Assembly (NCBI RefSeq): GCF_001949145.1
Contig: NW_019091462.1
Location: 1 to 64,000, forward strand
Length of the DNA: 64,000 nt
Source of the DNA: Acanthaster planci
Lineage: Eukaryota; Echinodermata; Asteroidea; Valvatida; Acanthasteridae
Direction: 5' to 3'
Shown: in pieces, positions 40,301 through 55,300 of the stretch
Position numbering within the stretch: the stretch's first letter is position 1
Layout of the letters: each line of letters starts with the position of its first letter
Translations under genes and position numbers: made by a program
Notes under the pieces: generated by a model
Seen by the model: only the letters and a program-made list of their open reading frames with translations
Database searches by the model: none
What the model was told of the DNA's origin: nothing

Positions 40301-43300
40301 TTCCATAACAGTGGTATCATGAATGTTTTCTTTACACTTCAAACCTGTCCCAGATGCGGTCAACCTGAATCGCCTTCGCAAGCAGCAGATTCGCCTTTCT
40401 CTCCTGCGTGCCACTCGGGTCATGTTCAGCAAGCAGGACAACTTACGCAAGGTGCTATCCCTTCAGGCAGCCCTAGAGCTCCAGCCCTTCTCAATGGAGG
40501 ATGATAGTAGCCCGGACAGCATGACTTCCACCAAGATGACCCTGCTGCAACTTCTGATGAATGCAGCCATTCAGCCCTCCCCAATCAAGGCGCTGTTTGA
40601 GAGGGGTGAATTGGAGGTACTTGCAAATGGTGTCCAAATAGTCTTCCACATTTGTCTGAACAGAAGTTCCAATTACCCAGATGACGCTGAATAAGTCTAT
40701 ACCTTTGTTTTCCTGAATTTGGAATTTTGTAAGAATCGCTGAAACAGCTTGAAAATACCTACAAAAACAAAAGAAATTGGATTTTGAAAATAATTAGTCT
40801 TATGTGGACGTCTTGCTTGCTATGACTCACTGGCACTGAAATGAAGATTTGACTGTTGAAGTTTTAAGGACAACTTAGTCATGTTCATTCATGTATGTAT
40901 GCTGCCTACACAGATCAGGAAATTAGCATTTAATGTTCAATTTCAACCAATTTTTATTGACAACTGATTGTAAATTGATCAGTTGCTTCCAGCGCATGAC
41001 TGTCAGCACACAATATTCACCAACAGATGCTACTAAAGAGTCTATATTTTCAAATGTACTTCCATTTACTTCCTGTAAATAGGGTGCTGCTCTGGCTTTG
41101 TGTCAGTACCTTGTTGCGGAGACCAAGACTCCACCCCCAGTCTACATCAACGAGGAAGGACGCATCCCACAGCCTGTCCGTGAGATTGCCAGTCCATCGG
41201 ACACAGCCACAGCTCGTCCCGTCCGCCAGAGACGGCCCAAGGCAGCAGAAGTGCCACCATCGCCACTGGTCAGCCAGCTGATGGAGATGGGTTTCATGAG
41301 AAAGAATGTGGAGTTTGCCGTCAAGGCTCTGAGTAAGTCTAAGGTAGCAGCAATTTGTTATACAGGATCTTCTCACTGTCAAATGGAAGATTTTAGCCTG
41401 TCTCAAGATATCAACAGGTGACTGCTGTCAGGTGTGTTACTGATTGATTCAAATGATTTTTGTAGCATTTTGAAAAGAAGTAATCATTGTTTGATTCTTT
41501 ACTGCTTGGTTTTAATCTGATTAAAACTCTCTTTGAGTGATTTTTCTTGGTCAACTGATTTGGTTTTAAGTCAGTGTATTTAGTTTTCACATGTAGTCTA
41601 TTTGTTGAAATTTATTTTTCTTAGAAGTTTTAATACCATTTATAGCTTCCGTCAGCTACATAGACCAATTATTTTTCTCGATAAGTAGTATTTTTTAAGC
41701 TTTCTCCACCAATTCGGGCTCTAAAAATAAAAAGCATTGAAACCTTGAAGCTAACTTGCTATATGTGTGCCAAGGTTTTGTAGAGTATTTAGTTTTGTTA
41801 AGTTTTGGAAGTAAATGGATTCCTTAAAGAGCATGAAACCCAGCTGTTTCTCAGGTCTAAAGCAACAGTTTGATAAAGGTTGAACTGTTTTTCCGAAGGT
41901 GGAGGTTCAGATTCGAAACCGAGTGCTGAAGCCGTGGTGAGTTGGCTAGTGGACCACCCTGATGTGGTGGACCTGCCCGATGTGTCTGACTCGGACAGTG
42001 AACTGTCCTCAGAGTTGTTCCCAGATGATGATGAGGATGAGGACGATTTTGAAGACCTGGAAGGAGACTATGAACAGGTAATTGGATGGATATTGAACCT
42101 ACTATAACTCAGTTGGTATGGCAAATGCCTTAATAACTAGTGCACTGCTTCACTTGCCAGTGGAGACGATGGTGTTCTGTCACTGCCACTTATGTATTCA
42201 AATGTCAGTAAGAAACAGAATAAAAAATATAGGTAAAGTCTTCAGCTCTTGAAGCCTTGAACTTTTTAAAGATAGTGTTTTTGTGCACGAAGTTTTAGTA
42301 CAGTTTTTATGAGGACATTCTGTCACCAGGAGGAAGGAAAGGTTATCCCTCGTCAAATTTCATTTATTTCAAATCATAGTGAAATCCAAGAATTTCATTA
42401 CATCATCCAATTTATACAAAAGATATTTTGAGCAGAAATTTACAGGCAAGTGTGACTTGAAAATAATGGTCGTATTCTACAAACATGCAAATGACTCTAT
42501 TATGGACAGATGCTGGCTGCTGAGGCTACGCTCTTCAAAAAGCGCAGTGACTTTCTGAGTAACGACGAGTACGCAATGTACGTCCGCGATAACATCCAGA
42601 TTGGCATGACGGTTCGATGCTGTCGCACTTATGAAGAGGTCCAAGAGGGGGACATAGGCAAGGTTGTGAAAGTAAGCGGTAAAATCCTATCACCATAACA
42701 GAGTTTTCTCAACCACCAAATTCTTGTGTCAGTTCATAGATTACTTGACAACAGTTGACACATACCAGGGTTTTTTCTGTTATAAAAGAAGTGAGTCTTC
42801 ATTTTCCTACCCTCCAAAATCTTAAGCCCGTGGAACTGTTCCCTTCATAGTTCTGGGGGAGATTGCAAAATAAATTTACCTGCAATTTGTATTACAAGTC
42901 ATGGAATTCTGAATACTTGTTTGGCATTGGAATTTGGTTCTCCTTGTAGGTCAACAAGTCTGATGCTAACAGCTAAACATAAGTTGATGCTTGAGCTAAA
43001 AGGTCTGATGTCTGGTCAATATTTACCAATGTTTCCGGTTCTGTCTTAACAAGCTTGATCGGGACGGCCTTCATGACCTCAATGTCCAAGGGGAATGGCA
43101 GATTAAGACAGGCACCTACTGGGTACGGTACATCCACGTGGAGTTGCTGGGATTCACTCCCCAGTGTGCCCCGGGGTCCAACATTAAGGTTGGAGACAGG
43201 GTGAAGGTGGCACGCAACATCACCTCCCCCAAGTATAAGTGGGGGTCTGTGTCCCACAAGAGTGTGGGTACGGTCACTGGTAAGTTGGCACTTCAGAAGG

Positions 43301-46300
43301 CAAACCCCTCTGAAGTTCAGCAGTGTTGAGTTTATTAGGTCTGTGCCAAATATCTGAATATTCGATTGATTATCAAATAATGATTTTTCAGATTTGAATA
43401 TTCAAATGCAAAATTCATGAAAAAGAAGGGAGGATTTCCTTTTTTTAATAAGAAAAATTTCACTAGAGTTTCGTTTCAAGCAGATTCCAGACACTTGAAG
43501 GCAGCTGATATGCTCAACAGTCCAATATAGAATCCATCCTGGAATATGGGAATAGCTCTTTCACAAAAAATATGAATGTGCCAAGATAGTATTCTTTGTG
43601 ATAATGATGTATTGATGCTAACTTTGTTGAAAGAAAATATGATGAAATCTTCATGACAATATTTCAACTTGAAATAAAAGTGAGAAACTTTTATAGTGAT
43701 TATAATTTAAAATTTGTTTGCGTTATTGCGACTGATTTTGTATATGGTTTGTCCATCAACAATCTGCCAGCAGGTATGACTGAATATTCCAATATTCGAT
43801 TGCATTGAAGGTCGGATATTCGAATAGTCAATTATTCAAATTGACTTAGCCCAAGAGTTTATAGATGGCTGGTCCCGTATTGTTTGCTGAATTTGTGTTG
43901 AGTAAATTCATTGTTAAAAGTCATGTGTTTGGTTTGATAATCTCATGTAATTTTACCATCAACAGTTGCGACTTTTTATAGGGTGCTAAGCTGGACGTTT
44001 GTTTTCTGTTAGCCAAGTGTTTAGAGGGGAACAGAAAATAAAAATATCCTTGGGCCCACCTTATTTAGAATATTAAAAAATCAATGCAACTTATTGGAAA
44101 ACAATTTTAGGCTTGACATTTTAACAAGCTAAAACTTTTGTGCTGTTTCATTATTTTGTCAATTTTGAGTTCAACTGAAGTTGATCACGTGAACTGGACA
44201 TATTTTTCTATTGAAAATTTTAGGCTTCAGTGCCAATGGCAAAGATGTGACTGTCAATTTCCCCCAGCAACCCCACTGGACTGGACTGGTATCTGAGATG
44301 GAACTGGTACCCAGTACCCACACTGGTGTCACGTGAGTACCACATTGTCTATTTTTGCCGCAGCAGTAACTTATTTTACAAGTTCTAATAATTTACACGG
44401 ATCTCTAAATATGACCTCATGAACTTTCTGTTTGGTGCTGTTTACAGATGCGATGGTTGCCGAGCAACCTACATCACTGGCCCCCGCTTCAAATGCAAGA
44501 CATGTGATGACTTTGACTTTTGCGAGAGCTGTTTCCGGACTAGACGTAACCACCGCCATCCCTTTGTGCGCATTTCTGAACCAGGTAATGGGAAAATAAT
44601 CCACGTGGATATTGTGTAGTCTTTTGTTGAAATGTTTTCAAATTGTTCAGATGTTGTTTCGCAATTTAATCTAGTGATGTTGCAGTTTGAATTCCTTAAA
44701 TTTTATTTCAGTTTTGCTCAAGTATTAATCCATATAAGGTCAAGTCTACCAAGTAGTTGTTTCTTCTTGTGGGTCACAGTTTAACATTTTGAGAGTAATG
44801 TATGCTGGTAGTTTGATTTCTTTGAGCCACTTAGCTGAACTGCTGATCCCTGTCCTGTCAAAGTTTCTGACTCCATCCATTTGTTTTCTTTTACCAGGGA
44901 GTACCCCTGTCAATGTTGGCAGGCCTGGTCGTGGACGGCGTAGGGTGGGCCCTGCAGCGGGGGCTTTGATTGAAGATTGGTCCCGCTGTGTGAAGAACAG
45001 TGAGGTCTCCTCAAAGGAAGGACACATCTCCAGGCTGGTGGATGGGAACCCTAACACCTACTGGCAGTCCTCTGGCTCCCAAGGAAAGGTAAGAACATCT
45101 CTCAGGCTAAACTTGGATCCATCTGTGACTATTTCTCAAGCACTGGTCAATTTTGCCTGGTACCCAGGATACATTTTGTGTGTAAATTACCAGGGAAAAT
45201 TTGCCAGTAGGCAATAAATGGTTCTTAATTGAACTTGGTCATAGGAGAATTCACTTCATTTTTTTACAATCAGTCAATACTTTTGTTTTATTTGTAGTTC
45301 ACAGTCACCGTCATTGGCATATTCAGAACATTTTATGATCTATCACCTGTCATCATCTTATAGGCATATTTTCTATTCATTGTTTGTCTTATTTAAACTA
45401 ATTAGAGATTTTATGCATTTTTAAGGTTATAGAATTTATTATGGATTGATTGTTTACTTTGTTCATTGTTTCAACATTTTCGTAGGTTTTCGTAGCCAGA
45501 TGTTCATTTGGTGTTATTTATGCATCATTTTAATTGTTTTATGTCCTCGTAACTTTCATTCCACAACTTGACTTTTCACTCTCTCCTGATGACAGCACTT
45601 CATCCGTCTGACGATGCAGCCCAATATCCTAGTGCATAGACTGCGTATGACGGTAGACCCTAATGACAGCAGCTACCAGCCCTCAGTGGTGGTGGTCTCT
45701 GGGGGTGACAGTGTGCCCAACCTGAAGGAGCTGAAGACTGTTCGCATCGGTCCCACCGAGTCCTTGGTCACCTTGCTGCAAGATATGACAGAGGTGGGTT
45801 CGGTAGATGTTGTTCTGTAGTAAATGTTACCAGAATGATATAAATATGACAGGCAGCAGTTTTGAAAAAAAAAGAGAGACAAAGTTTCTTCTTCAGAAGG
45901 CTGTTTTAAAGGGCTTACTTGAATATAAATCTTGAGAAAATGAGGTTGAAAGAAATTTTCCTTGTGTTTCCTTCTCTAACTGGTTGGTAATATCTTTGTT
46001 GCTTTTTGATTCAGTCATCATCAGCTGATTTCCACATTGATTAACCACTCTAGGGATCATTACCCTAACTGATGAATATTTATTGTGAAGCCATTGTATT
46101 GACATGTCAACATCAATTATTAACTTCTAACTTGATTGGTTCTGTAGCTTGATTGGTTCTTACCACATGTATCATTTACTAATTGACACAATGTAAAGTT
46201 CTGAGATCCGTAATTGATAACATGGTAATTATATATATAACGGTTTTTTGCCCTTACCCAACGTATATTATTAATAAGCACTGTATGNNNNNNNNNNNNN

Positions 46301-49300
46301 NNNNNNNNNNNNNNNNNNNNNNNNNNNNNNNNNNNNNNNNNNNNNNNNNNNNNNNNNNNNNNNNNNNATTATATATATATATACGATGTTAATTATATAT
46401 AATATACGTTGGGTAAGGGCAAAAAAACCGTTATATATATAATTAACATCTCCCCAACGCAAAAAAAAAAAAAAAATACATCTTGAAAATGATAACATGG
46501 TGTTAATAAACTAGGCCGATTGTTTTCTTACAGCATTACAGCATAATTGACATCAGCTTATTAAAAACAGTGTAGTGTCATTGCAGGAGACTGTGGAAGG
46601 TTACGTTGATTGTGGGATTCATTGTTGATTCCTTGATTATATTGTGTACTGATTGATTATGTTTCTTCTAAAGTATCACCGTGTGATTGACATCAGCATC
46701 AAGCAGTGCAAGTCCAGTGGTATTGACTGCAAAGTCCATGGCCTGTCCATTGTGGGACGTCTCTGCCCAGATGATGATGATGTCGCCGCCAGCTTCTCCT
46801 TTCTGGCCTCTGAGAATGAAGACGAAGACGAGCGCAGCAACGCCAGGATGCTGGCCCGACACCGGTCAGCTGAGGGCATCGGCGGCCGAGACATACAGAC
46901 CAAGGTCTTCGTCTGGGGGCTGAACGACAAGGACCAATTGGGTGGGCCCAAAGGGTCAAAGGTAAAATCTTAAATGTTATGACTTGTGTTTGGAAACAAG
47001 ATATATGGACTTGTGCAAGGCACTTTAACCCTTCCTGTGGGAATGTATATGTTGGTTTTTCGTTGCATCAAATCGTTGGGATTGAACAGAATTGTTTTGA
47101 AACTGACATTTACGAGAAATTTGTTCTCTTTCTTCAATCAGATAAAGACACCTGTTCTGAATGAGTTCCTGTCCAGTTTGAAGGTAGTTCAAGTGGCCGG
47201 AGGATCCAAAAGCCTTTTTGTTGGTAAGAGTTGGGCTCCAAAACCCTAGTGTTTCTCCCATTGTTTGGAACTGTTGTTTGCTGCTGCTAGTTCTTTTCGA
47301 TTCTGGTTTAACTTTCAAAAATGAAAATGATCACTTACAGTGACGGCTGAGGGCAAAGTCTTTGCTTGTGGTGAGGGCACCAACGGACGACTGGGTCTAG
47401 GTTCCTCCGCTAATGTCTCAACACCCAAGCAACTTATGGCCCTGCAGGGGCATACAGTCAAGAAAGTCTCTGTCCATTCAGGTATGGTCATGCAATCTGA
47501 AAGAACCTCCTTGAGTTCAACTTTCTACATCCTGTTTCTTTTTTCCAAGTACGTATTTGCAAAGTGGAATTTCAGAGTTTTAATTTAAATCTGTCCTTCT
47601 ATTACTGTGTCTGAATGTTGGAAAGGATACATCAAGACGTGAAGTATTTCATGAAGTCTCAACTACAAGATCACTGACCCTGACCATTATGTTACTTCAC
47701 TCCACAAACTATTAATTGTTACCTGTCCTAACAGAAACTAGTCAAAGTCATCCGAACTACTTGGAGTCAAAGACCTTAATAAGAATCGTTCACAGTGTAA
47801 AGCAATGGGAACCCTCAACATTTTTTCACCCACATGTTATCCATTTCTACCACGATGTCAGTTTGCATGGTTCATCAAAATTATTTATCATCAAAATCAT
47901 TTATGTTCACATTGAATCTCTGTCTTGCAGGTGGACGTCATGCGATGGCTCTGACTATCGACGGCAAGGTCTTCTCCTGGGGAGAAGGGGATGACGGCAA
48001 GCTGGGTCATTTCAGCAGAATGTGAGAATGATCTTATTCTTCAGATACAGTAACCGTGACATGGAAAAACCAATTGTTATTCAAGAAAACTTCTGTGAAG
48101 TGCTGGTCTGTTTTTGTGAGTGGGATGATCAGTGAAAATGATTCAAATGACATCCTGTGTGCAAAATATGTGAAAGCTGAATACTTGGACACCCCGCCAC
48201 TGCTGTTAATACTACGTTATGTTGGTAAACATTGGTAAGAAACACCCAAATTTTGAGGATGACCTTAGGTAGACTTGGCCAGGACAGTCCAAGTAAGTAT
48301 GACCTCTTACAACTTCAAATATTTGTATGTATGGCGTATTTCTGCACAGGAATTGTGACAAGCCCAGGATGATTGAAGCTCTGAAGACCAAGCGTGTGCG
48401 TGACGTAGCCTGCGGCAGCTCCCACAGTGCAGCAGTGACGGCCAGCGGGGAGCTGTACACCTGGGGACTTGGGGAATATGGAAGGCTAGGACATGGAGAC
48501 AACACTACACAACTCCGACCAAAACTGGTGAGTCCTCTCAGCACTGTGTACTGTGCTGTACCACTGGGTTTCTAGCCTAACTCCAAATTCTGATTTGTGT
48601 GGTGTCATGTGATTCTTGAAGTTGCTACACTACCTGACAATGACTTAAGATTAAGGTCATTATTGAAGGTGTGCTGAGAACTGAACCTTAAGTATGCTTA
48701 AGCCAAAGAATCAAACAAGATTATAGTCTAACTTTGAGCCCTGGAACAAAGAAGTAATTGATTCATAATTTCTTAGTAGTCTTTATAATGTAATGGTAAC
48801 AGACGAGTGGGTCTAGATCATAAATACTTCGTAAAGTAACGTGTCTGGTGTCCTATTTAGACAAGAACTGGGTTTGTTCCTGTTGAGAACTTGCACTGAC
48901 TTTGAGTCTTATTATTGCCTTGTACCAAGACCTCTTCGTAACCAGACTACATAGTGAAGTGACTTCAGTTTCAGTTGTTTAGTCATTTCTTTAGCAGAAT
49001 TGTAGCCTGTTGGCTCAAAATTAATTGTCTAGCCTTTAACATAATACACAGCTGTAGTTTGTTTGAACTTTTGTTTAATGCTTGGTTTTTTTGCTGGAAT
49101 ACCATTAATTACACTTCAGTTTTTTCCTTGTTCCTCAGGTGAAAGCGCTTGCTGGCCAGCGGGTCATGGAGGTTGCCTGTGGCAGCCGGGATGCACAGAC
49201 CTTAGCTCTGACAGATGAAGGTCTGGTCTACTCCTGGGGGGACGGGGACTTTGGCAAGTTGGGCCGTGGAGGCAGCGAGGGTTGCAGTGTCCCCCACAAT

Positions 49301-52300
49301 GTGGAGAGACTGAACAATCACGGCATTTTGCAGATTGAGTGTGGGGCACAGTTTTCACTGGCTTTGTCAAAGTCTGGCTCCGTCTGGACTTGGTAAGAAA
49401 TTTTATGTTTTATCTATGTTGAATCTGTGTTGGCTCTGGAATTGACTTGTTTGGAAAGCTCTGTTGCCTATTCATAGGTGCACATTTAAGTACTGTGAAT
49501 TCCTCAAAAAGAGTTGCAGTAAGGTTCTCGCTGACAAAAACAACTCTAAATGCCATATTAGGTGTTAGAAAAATTGATGTACAACCCCTAGATGATCAAG
49601 CTCACAATTTGATCTAGTATTTTTGTGGCCAATTAGAAATCAATCTAGTTTATACCAGCCTAAATGAACTTCAAAGAAATGATAACAAAGTGTCTGATTT
49701 TAAACAGATGAGGTACTTCAATGAAAAGTTGTTAGTTATCCCAATTGATCCAGGAGGCTGTCAGAAATACAAGTCTCACTCATAACATACTTTACTTGAC
49801 TTACAAATCCTTTCTTAGTTCGCACATGCACAAGTGAATGGTTGTCTGTTTTCCATGACCATACTGCAGGGGCAAAGGGGATTACTTCCGCCTAGGTCAT
49901 GGTGCAGACTCCCACGTCCGTAAGCCCCAGATGGTGGAAGGTCTGAAAGGCAAGAAGATCATCCACGTTGCCGCTGGTGCCCTGCACTGCCTGGCGGTCA
50001 CCGACACCGGACAGGTGTTTGCTTGGGGGGACAACGACCATGGACAACAAGGAAACGGTATTACAAGTGTTACAGTTGGGATTTCTCCACTGAAAATTAA
50101 ATCATTGAAAAACTTGAAAGGATTGGATTTGTGTAAATTGCATCCTACTTTGGTGTCAAATCTTTACATAGCTCTTGAAGGCACTGTTCATTGTGTTGTG
50201 TGCTGCAGTGAGTTTTAGAGCCTAATCAGTTGCATGCACTTCTTAGAGAGGGATGGATGTAAGAAGGGCCTTCTCCACAACTTTTGCACCTGGCCGAAAA
50301 TGTTGTCACCAAAGTTACCTAGAGGTTGACAGTTTGGTGAACGTGTCTGCTTTGTTTTAGGGACAGTCACTGTAGACAAGAAGCCAACTCTAGTGGCAGG
50401 CTTGGAGGGTGTGCGGATCACTAATGTCGCCTGTGGATCATCCCATAGTATCGCCTGGTCTACCACTGATGCTGCAGTGCCTTGCATGCATGAACCTGTG
50501 CTCTTCACTACACCCAGGGATCCGCTGGGGGCCACAGAGCTTGGTAAGCTATCACGGTGCAAATCAGGTACCCTTTGAGAAAATTCTTACCTGTTGTGAT
50601 TATGTGAGAACTGGGCCCATAGAGCAGCTCAGGAGAAATTATCACACTCATATTGGCTCACTCAAACAATCAGCAAATATGGTATGATATTTTGCCTGGT
50701 AAAACTTTTCTAAATAACCTGGTAAAGTACCTGGTAGATTGTCTTTCACTGATTGGGAAGGCTCACTTCCTCTCAGTGATTTCTTTCAAGCTTTGTTTTA
50801 TTCTATCATGACTGAAAGTGCCTAGCTCTTCCAGTATGACTGTCTCTCTTCGTATTGGTGCGCCCAGGGATTGACTGGTATTGATCCACATAGAAGAGGT
50901 TTGGCATGACCTCATGGGGATATGATTCATGATTCTTAATAATGGGGCAGACATTTTCACTGGGCACATGTGTCCTTATGCAAGGCACTTTATCCCATCT
51001 TGTCTCACTCCACCATGGAGTGTGTATTATAGTTGTGGGTTTGCAGTAAACTTGGAATGAACTGACATCTTGTTCAGAGAAAAAAAATTACATTTGAACC
51101 ATTGTTGGCAAGGAAACTGTAAACGAATTCAGGCCTCAGGACAAATTTGATGTTTACTTCTTTGTCTTTTTTTTTCTGCCAGGTGTGATTGGAGAACCAG
51201 GCCAGGACCCTAATGATAAGAGTAGCAGTTCCCAGAGTAGCAAGCAGCGTCCTTCCCTGGCCAAAGTGATGCTGTCACTGGACACCAACGCCTCACGTCA
51301 GATGGCCCTAGGGCAAATCTTGACTGCCCTGCAGATCATCTATGCAAGGTGAGCACTCTTCTGTGAGACATATGGAACTTAAAGTGTGGTGAATTGTCAA
51401 AGATTGGAACCTTAAAATGACAGGAACAATTTCAGTTGTCAAGAAAGGTGAGCTTAATACTGATTGATTACTATTTGGAACGGAAACCTGGGTTGTTCAA
51501 CAGTCGGAGGTAGGCAGAATATTACTCCGAAGTTTGCTTGAAGTGCTTAATGCCAGTTCATGGGAATGCAATAGGAACTTGATGCAATGACATATTTCTA
51601 GCAAAAACGGCCGGACTTGAAAGGTGCTCGACTTTTGCAGATACTTGCTTTGATGGCAGATAATTCTCCTTTCCTCTGAGTTAAAACCGTCCTTACCTGT
51701 CCAATTAAATGTTACCCGAAAGAGGATTGGTGCTTATTTTGTTACTTTATGTTATAAACAGGGATGCTGTTGTTGGTTCATTGATGTCAAGTACCAGCAT
51801 GGCCCTGGCTGAATCCACCCAGCCTTCTGCTGCTGTCACTCCTAGCGAGGGTCCCATGTCTACCGCCACCAATCCCTTAGACATGAGTGAAATCTCTCTC
51901 AGTACTGATGGCACTGAGGCAAGTCTAATTGTGGATGGTTTAACTTTTAAGTCCTGAGTGGAATGAGATGTTTTTGATTCACATTTGATATTGATATGAT
52001 TGACTTACACAGATTTTGTCATCTTTGGTATATACTTGTTCTGTAATTTTGATACATACAAAACATCGAAGTAATTTTGTGAATTTTTTATAGGAGCTAT
52101 TTTTGCATGATTAGCTATTGGTATTTATTAATACATGGTTTCTTTACATACGAGAAGTCTGAATTAATTACGTATGATTGATTCATTTAATCACATACAG
52201 CCGGCTATCGATGGTGATGGTGATGCACCAAGTACATCAGCACATACCTTCCCATCAGCCGGGGCTACTGTAGTCCCAGAAACTATTACCAGTGCTGATC

Positions 52301-55300
52301 AGGTAAGATACATTGACAGGATTACCTAGATTCACTTTTTCTCTTAATTCTTAATGGTCTTTTCTGTACTTTGTACAAACAATAAAATCCCTAGATTACT
52401 GCTTCCATTGTTTATCATACTTAGCTTTCTCCTCGTTACTCATTATCAAGGTAACAAGCCCAGATGATAAGGGCCCAGTCAGCCCTCTTCCCTCCCTGGA
52501 TGACTTCACCAGCACCTTGCAGCCCGATGATGCCCGTGTGCTGGTTGACCTCCTCAAGCTGGCTGTGGCCGTCAGGGCTGGCCATCATGGTAAACAGGCC
52601 ATCTCGGACACGCTGACCGCAATGGCAAAATACTACCCTGAGGTGAGAGATACTTTGGCACTGAGAATCCAGACCAATAGTCTGCCAAGAATACCAACCC
52701 CCTTTCCAAAGCTCGTCTTTTTTCTTGTCTTCATCAATTTAATACTGTTTGGACCAAGTGAGAGTTCTTAACATCCTTGCCTCATATTAGACAAATTGCT
52801 TTTGTAGCACAAAAGAGAATTACAGTGAGCGTAAGAGTTTCATTCTCAGGAATTGAAATGTTTAAAATTGAAACCTGAATTCCAAGATGGAATCAAAGTT
52901 GGGATGTGGAAACCCTCCAACACTCCTAATGTGAAACACAGTTTGTGTCCATTTTGAAAAGGCGAGAACACCAGGTGTTCCCATTTGAGAACATTTACCT
53001 ACATGTTTGCATTCCAACTTGGGAACAGTTCATTCCAGTGAGGTACACAATGGATTCACTGATTTTTGTCTCGGAGAATGTGCCTAGTATCAAAGGAAGC
53101 ATACACAAAAAAGAACACTACACATTTTCAGATGTTCTTTCAAACTGTCAAACAGTCTTAATTTTTAACAAAGATATTATTTGCATAAATTCATTATTTG
53201 CATCATTCTTTAAAGTAAAGGATTTGAAAAAACCTAGGAAATCAATATCAAGGAATTGAATTTTCAGCACTGCAGTGTGAACATGTTTATATGTCAGTTA
53301 TTCATGTTCAGCTTGAAAAATCTGTTTATTGGGAAGAGTTGCTGGCTACTGCATTGACAATGATCTGTTTTTGATTTGGAATATCCTTGCAGGTTGCGGA
53401 CATGCTGTTGGAACTTTGCGTGACAGAGTTGGAAGATGTTGCCTTGGATACAGAGTGTGGGCGGTCAGCCCTGCAGCCTGTGATTCAGGAGAGCCCCCAT
53501 CCTTACGCTGACGACACCATCACCAACGGGCACGTCAAGATACCAGGTCTCTAGGATCAGAACAACAAGACCAGTTCCCAAAACTTATGTTACAATTAGT
53601 TGCTTTTCAACCAAATTAACTATTTTACAGACATTAATAATTGGTTAGATTCTGGCATTTAACCACTTCCTGCCTGGTGGAATTTGAATACATGGGACGA
53701 GTTCCCAGGTGATTTTCAAGATTTTCTGTGTTCAAAAATCTTCAAGAATTCCTAGCTTCATTTACTGGACGTTTACACCCACACAAATGACTTTCTGGTA
53801 GTTTCTCTAATCTGACAGACAACATCTATTGACGTCTGAGTATTTCAGCCAGGCCTGCCGTCCAGTAAAGAGAGCCCAGATTGTGTGGTGTTGCGTAATT
53901 TCCTTGTTTCCCGAAAGTGGCCCAGTGCATTACTGAACGGTAGTGGCATCTTTTCAAATGCAGCTGGATTAACGTGCAGCAGTACTGTATTGCTTATCGC
54001 TGGAGTGCTGGAGCACTTTTGTCCTCGCTGATAATCCGCGGGCTCTGAATGCCACAAACAGTGGAATACTGTTTTAAAACAATGACAGGTTACCTCTGCT
54101 AATGCCAGCTGAAAAATGATGGTAATTCCCAGCAGAAGGTCTTTTGTTCTGAGTACACTCTTTTGTTACAAGGCCCAGCTCCTTGTCTGGTTTTTGGCAG
54201 CGCGGCTATGCGTACAAACCCAAAGAGATCGGTAGTGGAAACCCCGACACTGAGTGGTTAAAAATACCCAATTCAAATGTTCCTTTCAATCAGTTCAAAC
54301 CTTCTGCTCACCTGTAACCAAACTGAAAGTTTAAAATTATTTTCATCAGGAGCGGAAGCTCTGAGAGTGGAATTTGATCGGCAGTGCTCAACTGAGCGAC
54401 GTCATGACCCACTGACCATCATGGATGGAGCAGGAAGGACAGTCTCTGTTAGATCAGGTCAGTGTCCTATAATTTGTCATGTCCAGTCCTGTGACATTCA
54501 TAGATTCAAGTTATCAGGATGATGAAAACAAGAATGATAGCATTGTGGCTTACATGTCTGAAGAGATTGCTGGAGGTGAGAGAAATGTATGGCGTGAGAG
54601 TAACAAAACATAGATACTCAGTATTTGGTTAGTCCGCAGAATCATGTGGTTATTAAAGTTAATATGAATTCTCCTTCAATTTCTTTGTCTTTGAAGGGAG
54701 GGAATGGTCGGATTGGTCAGCGGAGCTTCGTATCACCGGTGAGGAGCTGAAGTGGAAGTTCACCAGCGACGGTTCGGTCAATGGCTGGGGTTGGCGCTTC
54801 ACGGTCTTCCCTATCATGCCTGCTGCTGCCCCCAAGGACCTGCTGTCAGACCGGGCTGTGCTGGCCCGTCCCTCCATCGACCTGGTAACCTGTCTGCTGG
54901 ACTTTAGATTGGAATCCTCCACTGACCGGAAGATCATGCCTCGGCTGGCTGCAGCACTGGCCGCCTGTGCTCAACTTGGTTCTCTCGGTGAGGGGTTGAC
55001 TGTTTCACCTCCATTTTTTACATTCATTGTGGTTAAATTTGTGGTTGAAAGTCACTGAAAGAGCCCTATAATTGATGTTTGAGAATTTCAACCTTTAATT
55101 GGTTTACTTTCTATAGCTGCTGCCCAGCGCATGTGGGCCCTGCAGAGATTACGGAAGCTAATTGCAACTGAGTTCCATGGCAATCTCAATGTGGAAGCCA
55201 TCTTGGGCTTGGAAGTCTCTGATGAGTCTGCCGTTGCCTACAACGTAAGCTTCTTAATGGTACCATCCGATATTAATGTGATCTTACTTGCCAGCGTGAC

